Shown piece after piece: positions 52,253 to 60,699 of a stretch of 64,000 nucleotides of DNA. The notes below the pieces were generated by a model. That model did no database searches and had not been told where the DNA came from. It saw only the letters and a list, made by a program, of their open reading frames with translations. The stretch is from positions 3,720,001-3,784,000 of the forward strand of contig NZ_CP107834.1 in NCBI RefSeq assembly GCF_036346595.1, read 5' to 3'. Within the stretch, counting starts at the first letter, position 1; each line of letters starts with the position of its first letter. This DNA is from Streptomyces sp. NBC_00525 (GTDB lineage: Bacteria; Actinomycetota; Actinomycetes; Streptomycetales; Streptomycetaceae). A program made the position numbers and the translations under genes.

Positions 52253-52957
52253 ATGACCCTCCACCTCTCAGCGATCGGCTTCCACGCGAGCGACCCCGAG
52301 GCGCTGTCCCGATTCTGGGCCGCCCTCCTGGGCCGGGAGCGGGCGGCCGACGGCACGGTCCTGCCGCCAGACGACGGCGAGGGCTTCGCCCTCCGCTTCA
52401 CGGCGAGCCGGGAGCCGAAGATCCGCCAGAACCAGGCCCACTTCGACCTGACGAGCGCCACCCCGGAGCAGCAGGCGGCCACGGTGGCCCGCGCCCTCGA
52501 ACTGGGCGGCCGGCACATCGACATCGGCCAGTCCCCGGAGGAGACCCACGTCGTTCTCGCCGACCCGGACGGCAACGAGTTCTGCGTGATCGCGGCGGGC
52601 AACAAGTTCCTCGCGGACACCGCGTTCATCGGCGCGGTCGCCTGCGACGGCACCCAGGCGGTCGGCTACTTCTGGAGCGAGGCGCTGGGCTGGCCGCTGG
52701 TGTGGGACCAGGACGAGGAGACGGCCGTCCAGTCCCCCCGGGGCGGCACGAAGCTCACCTGGGGCGGCCCACCGGTGAACCCCAAGACCGACACCAACCG
52801 CCTGTACTTCGAACTGACCCTGCCGCCGGACGCCGACGAGGCGGCGGAGCTCGCCCGCCTGACGTCCCTGGGCGCCCACCACACGGAATCCGGCACCCTG
52901 CTGGACCCGGACGGCAACGAGTTCACGCTGCGGCGTACGGCGGTCAGCTCGGTTTGA
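52253..52957 (+). CDS. VOC (glyoxalase-fold) family protein, two modules
   Basis: 234 residues forming two tandem glyoxalase/VOC modules: about 3-115 (Ala-Ser-Asp-Pro-Glu-Ala-Leu-Ser-Arg-Phe-Trp, ending Asp-Pro-Asp-Gly-Asn-Glu-Phe-Cys-Val) and about 120-233 (ending Asp-Pro-Asp-Gly-Asn-Glu-Phe-Thr-Leu). This is one metal-binding or substrate pocket protein; the reaction cannot be told. GGAGAC precedes the ATG. Its 3' end overlaps the convergent RloB-like gene by 14 bp. Confidence 0.85.
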   Translation: MTLHLSAIGFHASDPEALSRFWAALLGRERAADGTVLPPDDGEGFALRFTASREPKIRQNQAHFDLTSATPEQQAATVARALELGGRHIDIGQSPEETHVVLADPDGNEFCVIAAGNKFLADTAFIGAVACDGTQAVGYFWSEALGWPLVWDQDEETAVQSPRGGTKLTWGGPPVNPKTDTNRLYFELTLPPDADEAAELARLTSLGAHHTESGTLLDPDGNEFTLRRTAVSSV

Positions 52958-53543
52958 GCAGGTCCACGAGGAGGGGCATGGCGGAGGAGGGGCCGGGGCC
53001 CATCCGGCATGCCGCCATGCCGGGGTCGGCCTTCCGGGCGGTGTCGCAGGCCGCGTACACCCGGTCGATCGGGAAGCGTGGGAGCAGGGTCTTCCCGCTG
53101 GCCAGGTTCAGTTGCTCGACCCGGTGGTCCAGCTGAGTGGTGGTCAGGGCGGACCGCTTGTCCTCGGCGTGCCAGCGGAGCCACACCTCGAACTTGAGGT
53201 TCGAGATCAGGAGGAGGATCGACTCCTGTTTCGCGAGCTTGCATGCGGCGGGCAGCGTCGCGTGCTGGTCCACATCGACCAGGCAGACACAGATGTCGAA
53301 GGCTGCGTCGCCCTGCGCCCTGTCCCTGATCTCCACGCACTTGCGGACGACCTTGAGCGGGTCCGTGCCCACCCCGACCTTCTTGACGATCGCGGTGGCA
53401 CCCTTGCTGCGCAGAAAGCCGCCCAGGCGCTCGACGTACTGCGGTTCGGTCTCGGTTCCCTCGGTGACGACGAGGATGCGTTTGGCGAGTTGCCTCTGCG
53501 GACGTATTCTCCGCGTTCCCCGGCCGCGCGGACCGCCGGCCAC
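52944..53543 (-). CDS. RloB-like protein, Toprim-like nuclease candidate
   Basis: 199 residues from the GTG at 53543 (GGAGG upstream). The start overlaps the region just past the ATPase stop (TAG at 53546-53548). The opening motif Leu-Val-Val-Thr-Glu-Gly-Thr-Glu-Thr-Glu-Pro (E28, E31) and the second motif Cys-Leu-Val-Asp-Val-Asp-Gln-His (D90, D92) match the RloB family, where they resemble the metal-binding Glu and Asp-x-Asp of Toprim nucleases. The rest, with Asn-Leu-Lys-Phe-Glu-Val-Trp-Leu, is also typical. Paired with the AAA ATPase encoded upstream. Confidence 0.85.
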   Translation of the reverse strand: MAGGPRGRGTRRIRPQRQLAKRILVVTEGTETEPQYVERLGGFLRSKGATAIVKKVGVGTDPLKVVRKCVEIRDRAQGDAAFDICVCLVDVDQHATLPAACKLAKQESILLLISNLKFEVWLRWHAEDKRSALTTTQLDHRVEQLNLASGKTLLPRFPIDRVYAACDTARKADPGMAACRMGPGPSSAMPLLVDLLKPS

Positions 53544-53545
53544 TT

Positions 53546-54880
53546 CTAGTCCTCCCCGGACACGATGAGGGCCGTCAATGTGCTCGGCGACAGGTGGGGG
53601 GTTCCGCCGTAGCGGCCGGCCAGGTAGCGGCGGGCCACGTTGGCGTCCGGGTGCCTGGGGAAGTCCGCGAGGCAGGTCAGTTCGGTGACGCCCTCGTAGG
53701 TCTTGTCGGTGAACCAGACCTGCTCGGGCTCCAGCTTCACGTCGCTGAGCGGTGAGAGGATGTACGACTCGTGGCTGGTGAAGATCAGCTGTGCCTGTCG
53801 GGTGTTGACCGCCGGGTCGGCGAACGCCCCGAGCAGCACTTCCAGCAGGTGAGGGTGCAGGCTCGAATCGATCTCGTCGACGATGAGCAGTCCGCCCTTG
53901 CGCAGGGCCTCCACGGCCGGCACGGCGGTCGCGAGCCAGGCGATAGTGCCGTCGCTCTCCTCGTGGATCGAGAACTGGGGGCACTCGTCGGCGGAGCCGC
54001 GGTGGGTGAAGGTGAGGTGCCGGATGACCTGCGCGAGCGCGTCGTCGTCCAGGTCCTCCGGGCCGTCGTCACCGCGTGACGAGTCGCCTTCCTCCCCGTT
54101 CTCCTCCTCGCGCAACTCGCGCTGGAAGTGGCTGAGGGCCCGGCGCACCTCCTCCGGGATCTCCGTCTCTTCGAGGCTGACCCCTTCGACGCCGATGTCG
54201 GCGACCTGAAGCAGCGCTTCCAGATCGGGGAACGTGATCGTCCCCTCCGCGAGCGAGTCCGCGATGTCCCTGAGCCGTGCCTCGCGATGGGAGTCCTTCA
54301 CCAGGACGCAGTCGAAGCGGTCGACCAGCTCGCGCGCGAGGGCGTTCAACGACGAGTCGTCGAGCAGCAGGGCCCGACTGAGCACGAGTTCGCGCCCCGT
54401 CACATCGATCCGGCCGCGCAGGCTCGGGTGGAACTTGAACACGCCGGTGTCGCGGTCGCGGTCCAGCAAGGTGCGCCACCGGGAACCGGGAACGTCGCGC
54501 AGCCATTCGCGCCTGATCCCGTCGTGGTCGACCTCGAACCCGTACGAATGCCGGTGGCCCTCGTACACGAAATCGAGCTCGTACGTGCTCGAAGCGGTGC
54601 GCGCGGACCCGTCGAGCTGGAACGGGGCGCGCCGCATCCCCTTCGACGCCTGCCAGGCGGTGGCGGACTGGCTGATCGCGGTGAAGGCGTAGCGCAGCGC
54701 GTCGAGCACGGTGGATTTGCCGGTCGCGTTTCCGCCGAATACTCCTGCGAGCGGAAAAGTCACGATATTCCAGTCGTCGTCCTTCGGACGGAGTGTCCGC
54801 AGCGAGGGGCGAGTGAGGTCGAGCGTGATCTCGTCACGGATGCTCTTGTGATTGCGCACCGTGAAGCTCAGCAGAGTCAT
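53546..54880 (-). CDS. RloA-like AAA ATPase (ABC/SMC-type ATP-binding)
   Basis: 444 residues of the AAA_15/RloA type. Opening Leu-Leu-Ser-Phe-Thr-Val-Arg-Asn-His-Lys-Ser-Ile; Walker A GGNATGKST at 49-57; Walker B Leu-Leu-Ile-Val-Asp-Glu with D335-E336; then Ile-Asp-Ser-Ser-Leu-His-Pro-His and the switch His in Phe-Thr-Ser-His-Glu. A charged Glu/Asp-rich insertion (about 265-290) splits the core. The downstream RloB-like gene starts 2 bp after the stop, so the pair is one operon. RloA-RloB, like other ATPase-Toprim pairs, is associated with restriction loci and anti-phage defence. No other defence gene is adjacent. Confidence 0.85.
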   Translation of the reverse strand: MTLLSFTVRNHKSIRDEITLDLTRPSLRTLRPKDDDWNIVTFPLAGVFGGNATGKSTVLDALRYAFTAISQSATAWQASKGMRRAPFQLDGSARTASSTYELDFVYEGHRHSYGFEVDHDGIRREWLRDVPGSRWRTLLDRDRDTGVFKFHPSLRGRIDVTGRELVLSRALLLDDSSLNALARELVDRFDCVLVKDSHREARLRDIADSLAEGTITFPDLEALLQVADIGVEGVSLEETEIPEEVRRALSHFQRELREEENGEEGDSSRGDDGPEDLDDDALAQVIRHLTFTHRGSADECPQFSIHEESDGTIAWLATAVPAVEALRKGGLLIVDEIDSSLHPHLLEVLLGAFADPAVNTRQAQLIFTSHESYILSPLSDVKLEPEQVWFTDKTYEGVTELTCLADFPRHPDANVARRYLAGRYGGTPHLSPSTLTALIVSGED

Positions 54881-55052
54881 GAGGAAACTTTATCACTTAG
54901 AGTGGCCTCATCCGCGCGAAATTCGTAGAAAACGCGACCCTTGGAGTGAACATCGTCGTGGTCTCCCGAAGGCCCCCGTGGCGTCGGCATGACCGGATCG
55001 GGGGTCCCACGGGCGGTGTACGCGAGTCGTCAGGGCCTCGTGCCGTCGAGGG

Positions 55053-55592
55053 CTAGCGGAGGGCGGACAGGACCCGGTTCCGCAGCGTCTCGTCCGCGAG
55101 TGTCTCCGGGCCTCGCCACTCCGACGCACTGACCTCCTCTGCCTGCAAGGTCACTTCCACGGGGCCGCTCGTGCCGAACAGCCACCTCACGTCCGCGTGC
55201 AGATGGGCGGGCTCCCCCTTTGTGTCGTTCGCCGGAATGTCGTGGACGTCGATGTGTACCGGTCCGGGCAGCAGTGGGGTGATGCTCCCCCTGATGCCGG
55301 TCTCCTCGGAGAGTTCGCGGAGCGCGGCACCGATCAGGCTCTCGTCCTCCGGTTCGAGGTGCCCGCCCGGGGTCAGGTACGTGCCGAGCACGTTGTGCCG
55401 GATGAGCAGCACGTTCCCGCTTTCGTTCACCAGCACTGCCCCTGCGGTGACGTGCAGCGGGCACGTCTTTCGACTGGACAGGTCGTCGTCCTGGTCGAGC
55501 CGTTCGAACACGACGGACAACGCGTCCTTCTCCTCGGGGTGCGCGGCGGCGTACTCGGCGAATGTCCCTCGGATGTGGTCGTTTGTGATCAT
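55053..55592 (-). CDS. Nudix hydrolase
   Basis: 179-residue hydrolase of nucleoside-diphosphate-linked substrates. The Nudix box starts at G77 (Gly-His-Leu-Glu-Pro-Glu-Asp) and ends Arg-Glu-Leu-Ser-Glu-Glu-Thr-Gly-Ile (92-100). Its first half is one residue longer than the classical consensus, as in many Streptomyces members. Second gene after the SAHH-like gene with a 6-bp gap, so probably in the same operon and pathway. Substrate unknown. Confidence 0.9.
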   Translation of the reverse strand: MITNDHIRGTFAEYAAAHPEEKDALSVVFERLDQDDDLSSRKTCPLHVTAGAVLVNESGNVLLIRHNVLGTYLTPGGHLEPEDESLIGAALRELSEETGIRGSITPLLPGPVHIDVHDIPANDTKGEPAHLHADVRWLFGTSGPVEVTLQAEEVSASEWRGPETLADETLRNRVLSALR

Positions 55593-55598
55593 GGAGTG

Positions 55599-56723
55599 TC
55601 ACCGTTCGTTGTAGTAGTGAAGCCACGTCGCGGCGATCCTGCTTCGGTCCGCCGCCGATATCTCGTGCAGGGTGGCGTCGAGGCCGCCGCCTGCCAGCGC
55701 GTGCACGCCCGCGATGATCTCGGCCTGAACCAGGAAGATGAACGGCCCGACCGAAGCGCCGTGCAGGAAGTTGACCGCCTCACCCCCGTTCATCAAATAG
55801 AAGTAGTGCCCAGTCGTCTCGTACCGCGTGATGTGGTCCGCAGCAGTGGTCTTCCGGTAGCCGTCCGGCAGCCCGGACAACTCCAACTCGTCTTCCGAAC
55901 TGGTAACCGTGGCGACGAACGCACCGTTCTTCAGCTCGGTGAAGTCCTCACCGCGCAACGACAACGCGCCCGTCGCGCACAGTACGAGCCCCGCAGACTT
56001 CAACGCGGCATCCCGGTCGCGGGCAACGCCGAACCCCTGCGACAGGGCTTGAGCCCGCCGGACGGGGTCTATGTCGTACACGGTGACATGCACTCCCTTC
56101 GCGTGCAGCAGGCGGGCGATCGAACTGCCGAGCTTGCCGAACCCGAGGACGAGTGCGGGGCGGCCGTGCAGGATGTCCCCTCGGCCCCGCAACAGAGCCT
56201 CCGTCGAGAACACGACCGACTGACCGACCAGGAAGTCTTCCGGCTCCTTCAACGGCGAGCGCGCCACACTGACCACGGGGCACGGCAGCCGGTCCCGCTC
56301 GGCATAGCGCTTGTGGCCGTTCTCCGTGTCCTCGACCACGCCGAGCACTGTCCCACTGAACTTCTCGCACAGCTCATCGAGCGAGGGAGCAAAGTACCCG
56401 CCTACGTCGAGCAGCACCACGGGCTCGCCGGCGGCCCTGGTCTCCAAGTAGCCCAGGGCCGTTTCCGGGTCGGCAAAGCGCTCGCGCGACAGCTCGTCCA
56501 CGGCGAACCTCGCCTCGATCTCCCGCTTGGCTTCGGCGTGGACGGACTTGGGCTTGGGGAGCACGGCCCGGAGGTTCGTGACCTCGCCGACAGCCCGCAC
56601 GAACGCGGGGCGCTCGGGCAACAGATGCGTGACCAGCAGCGAGGACGGTGGTGCGGAAGGGGTGAACTCCCGTGCGATGCTCCGCCAGTAAGCGCTGAGC
56701 CGTGCCCGTTCCCGGGTCTCCAT
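55599..56723 (-). CDS. S-adenosylhomocysteine hydrolase-like NAD-binding protein
   Basis: 374 residues, shorter than a normal SAHH (430-480). The middle has Val-Val-Glu-Asp-Thr-Glu-Asn-Gly-His-Lys-Arg-Tyr, aligned with the SAHH Thr-Thr-Thr-Gly-Val segment. The Rossmann motif is Gly-Phe-Gly-Lys-Leu-Gly-Ser-Ser-Ile-Ala, then Val-Tyr-Asp-Ile-Asp-Pro (NAD-binding Asp). The ending lacks the SAHH C-terminal Lys-Tyr tail. ATG at 56723 behind GAGGGG. It therefore looks like a divergent SAHH relative with NAD but perhaps a different nucleoside substrate. Coupled to the Nudix gene downstream. Confidence 0.8.
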   Translation of the reverse strand: METRERARLSAYWRSIAREFTPSAPPSSLLVTHLLPERPAFVRAVGEVTNLRAVLPKPKSVHAEAKREIEARFAVDELSRERFADPETALGYLETRAAGEPVVLLDVGGYFAPSLDELCEKFSGTVLGVVEDTENGHKRYAERDRLPCPVVSVARSPLKEPEDFLVGQSVVFSTEALLRGRGDILHGRPALVLGFGKLGSSIARLLHAKGVHVTVYDIDPVRRAQALSQGFGVARDRDAALKSAGLVLCATGALSLRGEDFTELKNGAFVATVTSSEDELELSGLPDGYRKTTAADHITRYETTGHYFYLMNGGEAVNFLHGASVGPFIFLVQAEIIAGVHALAGGGLDATLHEISAADRSRIAATWLHYYNER

Positions 56724-56844
56724 GCAACACCCCTCTCTCGGTGGCACCTCTGTCGTAGGACTTGCCGGTCGGGCTTGTCGCAGCTGCCACGTTAGGGAAG
56801 GTCAGGCCCTGACCCTCACCGAGTTGCACGAGGTTGCACACCAG

Positions 56845-57693
56845 TTATCCGAGGGCGTCGCGTGCCGATGCGATGAGCGCGCGGGCGGCGGCCCCGTACA
56901 CGGCCTGCGCCGCAAGCTCGGCGAACGTCTCCGCGTACATGGCCACTTCGCCGGGCTGTGTGATCGTCAGGTAACCCGACACCAACTCGACGTTGACCTG
57001 GGCCGCGTCATAAATCCAGAACCCCTCGGCCGGCCATCGGTTCCGGTCGGACGCCATGGGTACGACTCCCAGGCTGACGTTGGGCAGCGAGGCGACCGTG
57101 ACCAGGTGATCGAGCTGTCCGGACATGACCTCGGTGCCGCCGATTCCGGACCGCAACACCGACTCCTCGACGAGGAACGCGAACCGTCGGCCACCCTCGT
57201 ACAGCACCCGCTGCCGCTCCATCCGTGCGGCCACCGCTTCGGTCACGTCGTCCACCAGGCCGCGCCGCCGCTGGATGGATTGCAGTGCCGCCGTCGTGTA
57301 CGGCCAGGTCTGGATCATGCCGGGCACGAGCCAGGAGGAGTAGGAGCGGAATCGGCGGGTTCGCCGGTACAGGGGCAAGCGGGCTTCCTGCGCCTGTCTG
57401 AGCCCGGCCCGTTCCATGCGCTGCCAGTTGACCCACATGCCCTCGGCGGTTCGCAGCGAGGCGATCAGGTCCTCGGTCTGCCCCTCGGCACCACACGCCC
57501 GGCACCACGCCCGGATGTCGTCGGCGGACGGAGGGGTCCTGGCGTTCATGATCCGGGACGACTTGGACCGGCTCCACCCGCAGAGTACGGACAGTTCGAG
57601 CCCGGTCAGGCCGGAGTCCCGGCAGAGGTCCGCCAGCCGTCGTGCGAGATCCTGTCGGGCCTGCTGGGCGCTGGAAGACGGAGAATCGGCCAT
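56845..57693 (-). CDS. XRE/DUF5753 regulator, Scr1 type
   Basis: 282 residues: XRE helix-turn-helix at about 13-70 (Leu-Thr-Gly-Leu-Glu-Leu-Ser-Val-Leu-Cys-Gly-Trp-Ser-Arg-Ser-Lys-Ser-Ser-Arg) and a DUF5753 ligand domain from about 110 (Leu-Val-Pro-Gly-Met-Ile-Gln-Thr-Trp-Pro, Phe-Leu-Val-Glu-Glu, Leu-Gly-Val-Val-Pro). The ATG at 57693 is used without a clear ribosome site; the upstream DUF6879 gene ends 10 bp before it. Unlike most such loci, no DUF397 gene follows. Confidence 0.85.
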   Translation of the reverse strand: MADSPSSSAQQARQDLARRLADLCRDSGLTGLELSVLCGWSRSKSSRIMNARTPPSADDIRAWCRACGAEGQTEDLIASLRTAEGMWVNWQRMERAGLRQAQEARLPLYRRTRRFRSYSSWLVPGMIQTWPYTTAALQSIQRRRGLVDDVTEAVAARMERQRVLYEGGRRFAFLVEESVLRSGIGGTEVMSGQLDHLVTVASLPNVSLGVVPMASDRNRWPAEGFWIYDAAQVNVELVSGYLTITQPGEVAMYAETFAELAAQAVYGAAARALIASARDALG

Positions 57694-57703
57694 GGAGACG
57701 TGG

Positions 57704-58234
57704 TCAGGCGGGCCGGTACTCCGCGTGGGGAATCGCGCGTTCCCACGCCGCCTCGTACGCGCTGACGTACTTTGCGGCCAGGACCGAGTCGTGCACGACT
57801 TCCATGCGAGGGTCGGTCCACTCACCGTCCCCGCTGAAGTGATGGAAGACCACGGTCTCCTGGTCCATGACCCATCCGTCCAGTGCGGGGAGGAGCAGGT
57901 CGCGCGCCCGTGAGCGCGGCAACCACCGCACGTCCTCGCCCGCTGCGACGTTGGTGAAGGTGCCGTCGTACTCGTACCGGACGTAGTCGCTCAGCGGCTC
58001 GGAGACCACCCGCAGACGGCGCATGACGACTCCTCGGCCGGTCGCCTCGGCGACTACGTCCAGCCACGGGCGCCACCACGAGACGCGGTCGGCCGGGTCG
58101 TACCGGTGTCCGTTCTGCCAGCGGATGAACTCGGGGTCATCGCGCATGTAGCCGTCCCGCATCTCAAGGTGCATCGCCGAGTGCCGCGCCTTCGCGAGGC
58201 ATTCACGTACCGCTGTCGCCACCGTTGTCCTCAC
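57704..58234 (-). CDS. DUF6879 family protein
   Basis: 176 residues with the DUF6879 pattern: helical start, His-Leu-Glu-Met-Arg-Asp-Gly-Tyr at about 22-29, Val-Ser-Trp-Trp-Arg-Pro-Trp, Arg-Arg-Leu-Arg-Val-Val-Ser-Glu-Pro-Leu-Ser-Asp-Tyr-Val-Arg-Tyr-Glu, and Ser-Arg-Ala-Arg-Asp-Leu. Found next to Scr1-type XRE regulators in Streptomyces; function unknown. It overlaps the preceding small gene by 32 bp. Confidence 0.85.
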   Translation of the reverse strand: MRTTVATAVRECLAKARHSAMHLEMRDGYMRDDPEFIRWQNGHRYDPADRVSWWRPWLDVVAEATGRGVVMRRLRVVSEPLSDYVRYEYDGTFTNVAAGEDVRWLPRSRARDLLLPALDGWVMDQETVVFHHFSGDGEWTDPRMEVVHDSVLAAKYVSAYEAAWERAIPHAEYRPA

Positions 58235-58469
58235 TGTCCGGACGGGGGATGAACCGGAGCATGTTGGCGGGTAACCGGATCACGCTCTCGTGGTCGGGAA
58301 CGTCGGTCGAGTGGCCCGGTACCGAGCCGACTTCCTGTGCCTGTCGAATCGTGTCCTCGTCAGCTTTCCATGACTGGATGATCAGATCTCCGGTTGTCTC
58401 GTCCAGCCAGATCGTGGGCGAGCCGTCATCGGGGGTGTTGGGCCAAATCCCGAGGAATCGCAGGCTCAT
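58203..58469 (-). CDS. Small protein upstream of DUF6879 (88 aa)
   Basis: 88-residue cytosolic protein: ATG at 58469 behind GGAGAG. Leu-Gly-Ile-Trp-Pro-Asn-Thr-Pro-Asp-Asp-Gly-Ser, Ile-Trp-Leu-Asp-Glu-Thr-Thr-Gly-Asp-Leu-Ile, and Ile-Arg-Leu-Pro-Ala-Asn-Met-Leu are recurring features of small Scr1-locus proteins. First gene of the small-gene/DUF6879/XRE operon. Confidence 0.75.
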   Translation of the reverse strand: MSLRFLGIWPNTPDDGSPTIWLDETTGDLIIQSWKADEDTIRQAQEVGSVPGHSTDVPDHESVIRLPANMLRFIPRPDSEDNGGDSGT

Positions 58470-58577
58470 GGGCGCTCTCCTCGCAAACCGGGGGGCCTGG
58501 ACGTGCACGAGCCTGGTCGCTGGACGCGGTCGGCGCAAGAGTGCAACCACCGGGTGGGGTCGGGGGTCCTTCTGGGT

Positions 58578-59834
58578 ATGAAGATCTCTTTCCTCATACA
58601 CAACGCGTACGCGATAGGAGGGACGATCACCACCACCTTCAACCTGGCCCGCGCGCTTGCCGAGCGGCATGACGTGGAGGTCATCTCCGCGTTGCGGAGC
58701 CGGGAGCGGCCGAGTGTCGTGCTCGATCCGCGGGTGCGGCTGCGGGCGTTGGTGGACTTACGGCATGAGAAGGACGACCCGAGGCACCGGGCGCCCGCGA
58801 AGGTGTTCCCCGCGGCGGAGAACCGATACGGGGAGTACAGCGCGCTCACCGATGAACGCATCGGCGCGGCGCTGGCCGGGATCGACGCGGATGTGGTCGT
58901 GGGGACGCGACCGGGGCTCAACGTGCACCTGGCGCTCCAGGCCCCCGAGCGGGTGGTCCGGGTCGGGCAGGAGCACCTGATGCTCGACCAGCACTCGCCG
59001 CGCCTGCGGAACGCGTTGCGCAAGGCGTACCCCCGGCTGGACGCGCTCACCCCCGTCACGGAGGCCGACGCGGCCGTGTACCGGCGGAAGATGCGGCTGC
59101 CGGGCGTCCGGTTGCAGGCGCTCCCGAACAGCGTCCCCGCACCGACGCTCCCGCCGGCGGACGGCCGGGGCCGGATCGTCGTCGCGGCCGGGCGGCTGAC
59201 CCCGGTGAAACGATTCGACCTGCTGATCGAGGCGTTCGCGGCGGTCGCGGCCGCGCACCCCGACTGGACGCTGCGCATTTACGGCCGGGGCGAGGAGAAG
59301 GAGCGGCTGCGGGCGCTCATCGACCGGCTCGGGCTGTACGAGAGCGTCTTCCTCATGGGCGCGGTGACCCCGATGGAGGCCGAGTGGGTCAAGGGCTCGA
59401 TCGGGGCGGTGGCGTCCGCGTACGAGTCCTTCGGCATGACCGTCGTCGAGGCGATGAGCTGCGGCCTGCCCGTGGTGAGCACGGACTGCCCGTACGGCCC
59501 CGGCGAGATCATCAGCCCCGGCGAGGACGGCCTGCTCGTCCCGGTCGGTGACCGGGAGGCGCTGTCCGGCGCCCTGCTGCGGCTCGTGGCCGACGACGAA
59601 CTGCGCCGCCGCATGGGCCGCACCGCGCGGGACAACGCGCTCCGCTACCGCCCCGACACCGTCGTCGCCCAGGCCGAACGGCTCTTCGAGGAGCTGTCGG
59701 CGGCCCGGCGGGACGGCCGCGCGGCGGCGCGCACACATGACCGCGCCCTGACGACGAGCGGCTACGCGGCCGGGGACACCCTGCTCACGGCGGCCGGTGC
59801 CGTCGTACGGGCCGCACGGAAGGTACGACGATGA
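58578..59834 (+). CDS. GT4 family glycosyltransferase (contains a TTA codon)
   Basis: 418 residues, retaining glycosyltransferase of the GT-B fold. The N-terminus has Phe-Leu-Ile-His-Asn-Ala-Tyr-Ala-Ile-Gly-Gly-Thr (sugar-acceptor side). The C-terminal half has Ala-Ala-Gly-Arg-Leu-Thr-Pro-Val-Lys-Arg and the EX7E motif Glu-Ser-Phe-Gly-Met-Thr-Val-Val-Glu. Leu-61 is encoded by TTA (58758-58760), the rare codon read by the bldA tRNA, which suggests expression limited to development. It overlaps the next gene by ATGA. Cell-surface glycan assembly is an inference. Confidence 0.85.
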   Translation: MKISFLIHNAYAIGGTITTTFNLARALAERHDVEVISALRSRERPSVVLDPRVRLRALVDLRHEKDDPRHRAPAKVFPAAENRYGEYSALTDERIGAALAGIDADVVVGTRPGLNVHLALQAPERVVRVGQEHLMLDQHSPRLRNALRKAYPRLDALTPVTEADAAVYRRKMRLPGVRLQALPNSVPAPTLPPADGRGRIVVAAGRLTPVKRFDLLIEAFAAVAAAHPDWTLRIYGRGEEKERLRALIDRLGLYESVFLMGAVTPMEAEWVKGSIGAVASAYESFGMTVVEAMSCGLPVVSTDCPYGPGEIISPGEDGLLVPVGDREALSGALLRLVADDELRRRMGRTARDNALRYRPDTVVAQAERLFEELSAARRDGRAAARTHDRALTTSGYAAGDTLLTAAGAVVRAARKVRR

Positions 59835-60691
59835 GCGGCGAGCACGAGAACGAACCGGTGGAGAGCCCGCGCGCGGCGGTGACCGCCGAGGAGGACGGCC
59901 GGCTGCTCATCCGGGTCCGCCTCCCCGGCCAGGGCGAGCCGCCCTGGCTGCTGCTCCAGCGGCGTCCCGGAAAGGGGAAGCCGGAGGAGCCCGGCCGCCA
60001 CCTCGTACTGGAGCGCGAGGGGCCGCAGGAGTGGCGGGCCGTCCTGGAAACGGAACCGGCCCTGGAGGAGGGCCGCTGGGACGCGTACGTGGTGGACGCG
60101 CCGGACGGGGAGCGGGTGCCGCTGCTGCCGGGCCTGCGCGACCTGCGCGCGCTGACGCCGGACGGCGGCGCCCACGGCGTACGGGCGGTGGCCACGCCCC
60201 TGGCGGTACGCATTCCGTACGCCACCAAGGACGGCCGCCTGGCCGTACGCGCCTGGCATCGCGCTACCCACGCCGAGGCCGGCCGAATCACCCTTTCGGG
60301 CGACACGATGACCGTCGCCGCCCGGCTGTACGGCGCCCGCCTCGGCGAGGGCGCGGAGGCGTCCCTCCACCGCCGCGGCCGCAACCCGGCCGAGGTCCGC
60401 GTCCCGCTCCGGGCCACGGACGACCAGAACTTCACGTTCACCGTCGACTACGGCACCCTCGTCCCGAACCCCGGGGAACCAGGGGCCACCCCGGTCGTCT
60501 GGGACGTGTACGTACACCCCGCGACGGGTACGCCGCGCATCCGGACCGCCCGCCTCCTGGACGACCTCGCGGACCGCAAACAGGTCTTCGTCTACCCGCA
60601 CACCAGGGTGGGCGACTGGTCGGCCCACCCCTACTACACGCTGGACAACGACCTGTCGGTGGAACTCACCCGAAGCCGGCCGGGGGAGTAG
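59831..60691 (+). CDS. Hypothetical protein coupled to glycosyltransferase
   Basis: 286 residues, beta-rich, no membrane segment. Repeated Trp-Asp-Ala-Tyr-Val and Trp-Asp-Val-Tyr-Val strands (about 88 and 228) suggest two similar beta modules, as in proteins co-encoded with GT4 enzymes and sometimes annotated as transferases. No catalytic motif is recognised. ATG overlaps the glycosyltransferase stop (ATGA), so they are made together. Confidence 0.75.
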   Translation: MSGEHENEPVESPRAAVTAEEDGRLLIRVRLPGQGEPPWLLLQRRPGKGKPEEPGRHLVLEREGPQEWRAVLETEPALEEGRWDAYVVDAPDGERVPLLPGLRDLRALTPDGGAHGVRAVATPLAVRIPYATKDGRLAVRAWHRATHAEAGRITLSGDTMTVAARLYGARLGEGAEASLHRRGRNPAEVRVPLRATDDQNFTFTVDYGTLVPNPGEPGATPVVWDVYVHPATGTPRIRTARLLDDLADRKQVFVYPHTRVGDWSAHPYYTLDNDLSVELTRSRPGE

Positions 60692-60699
60692 CCCGGCGC

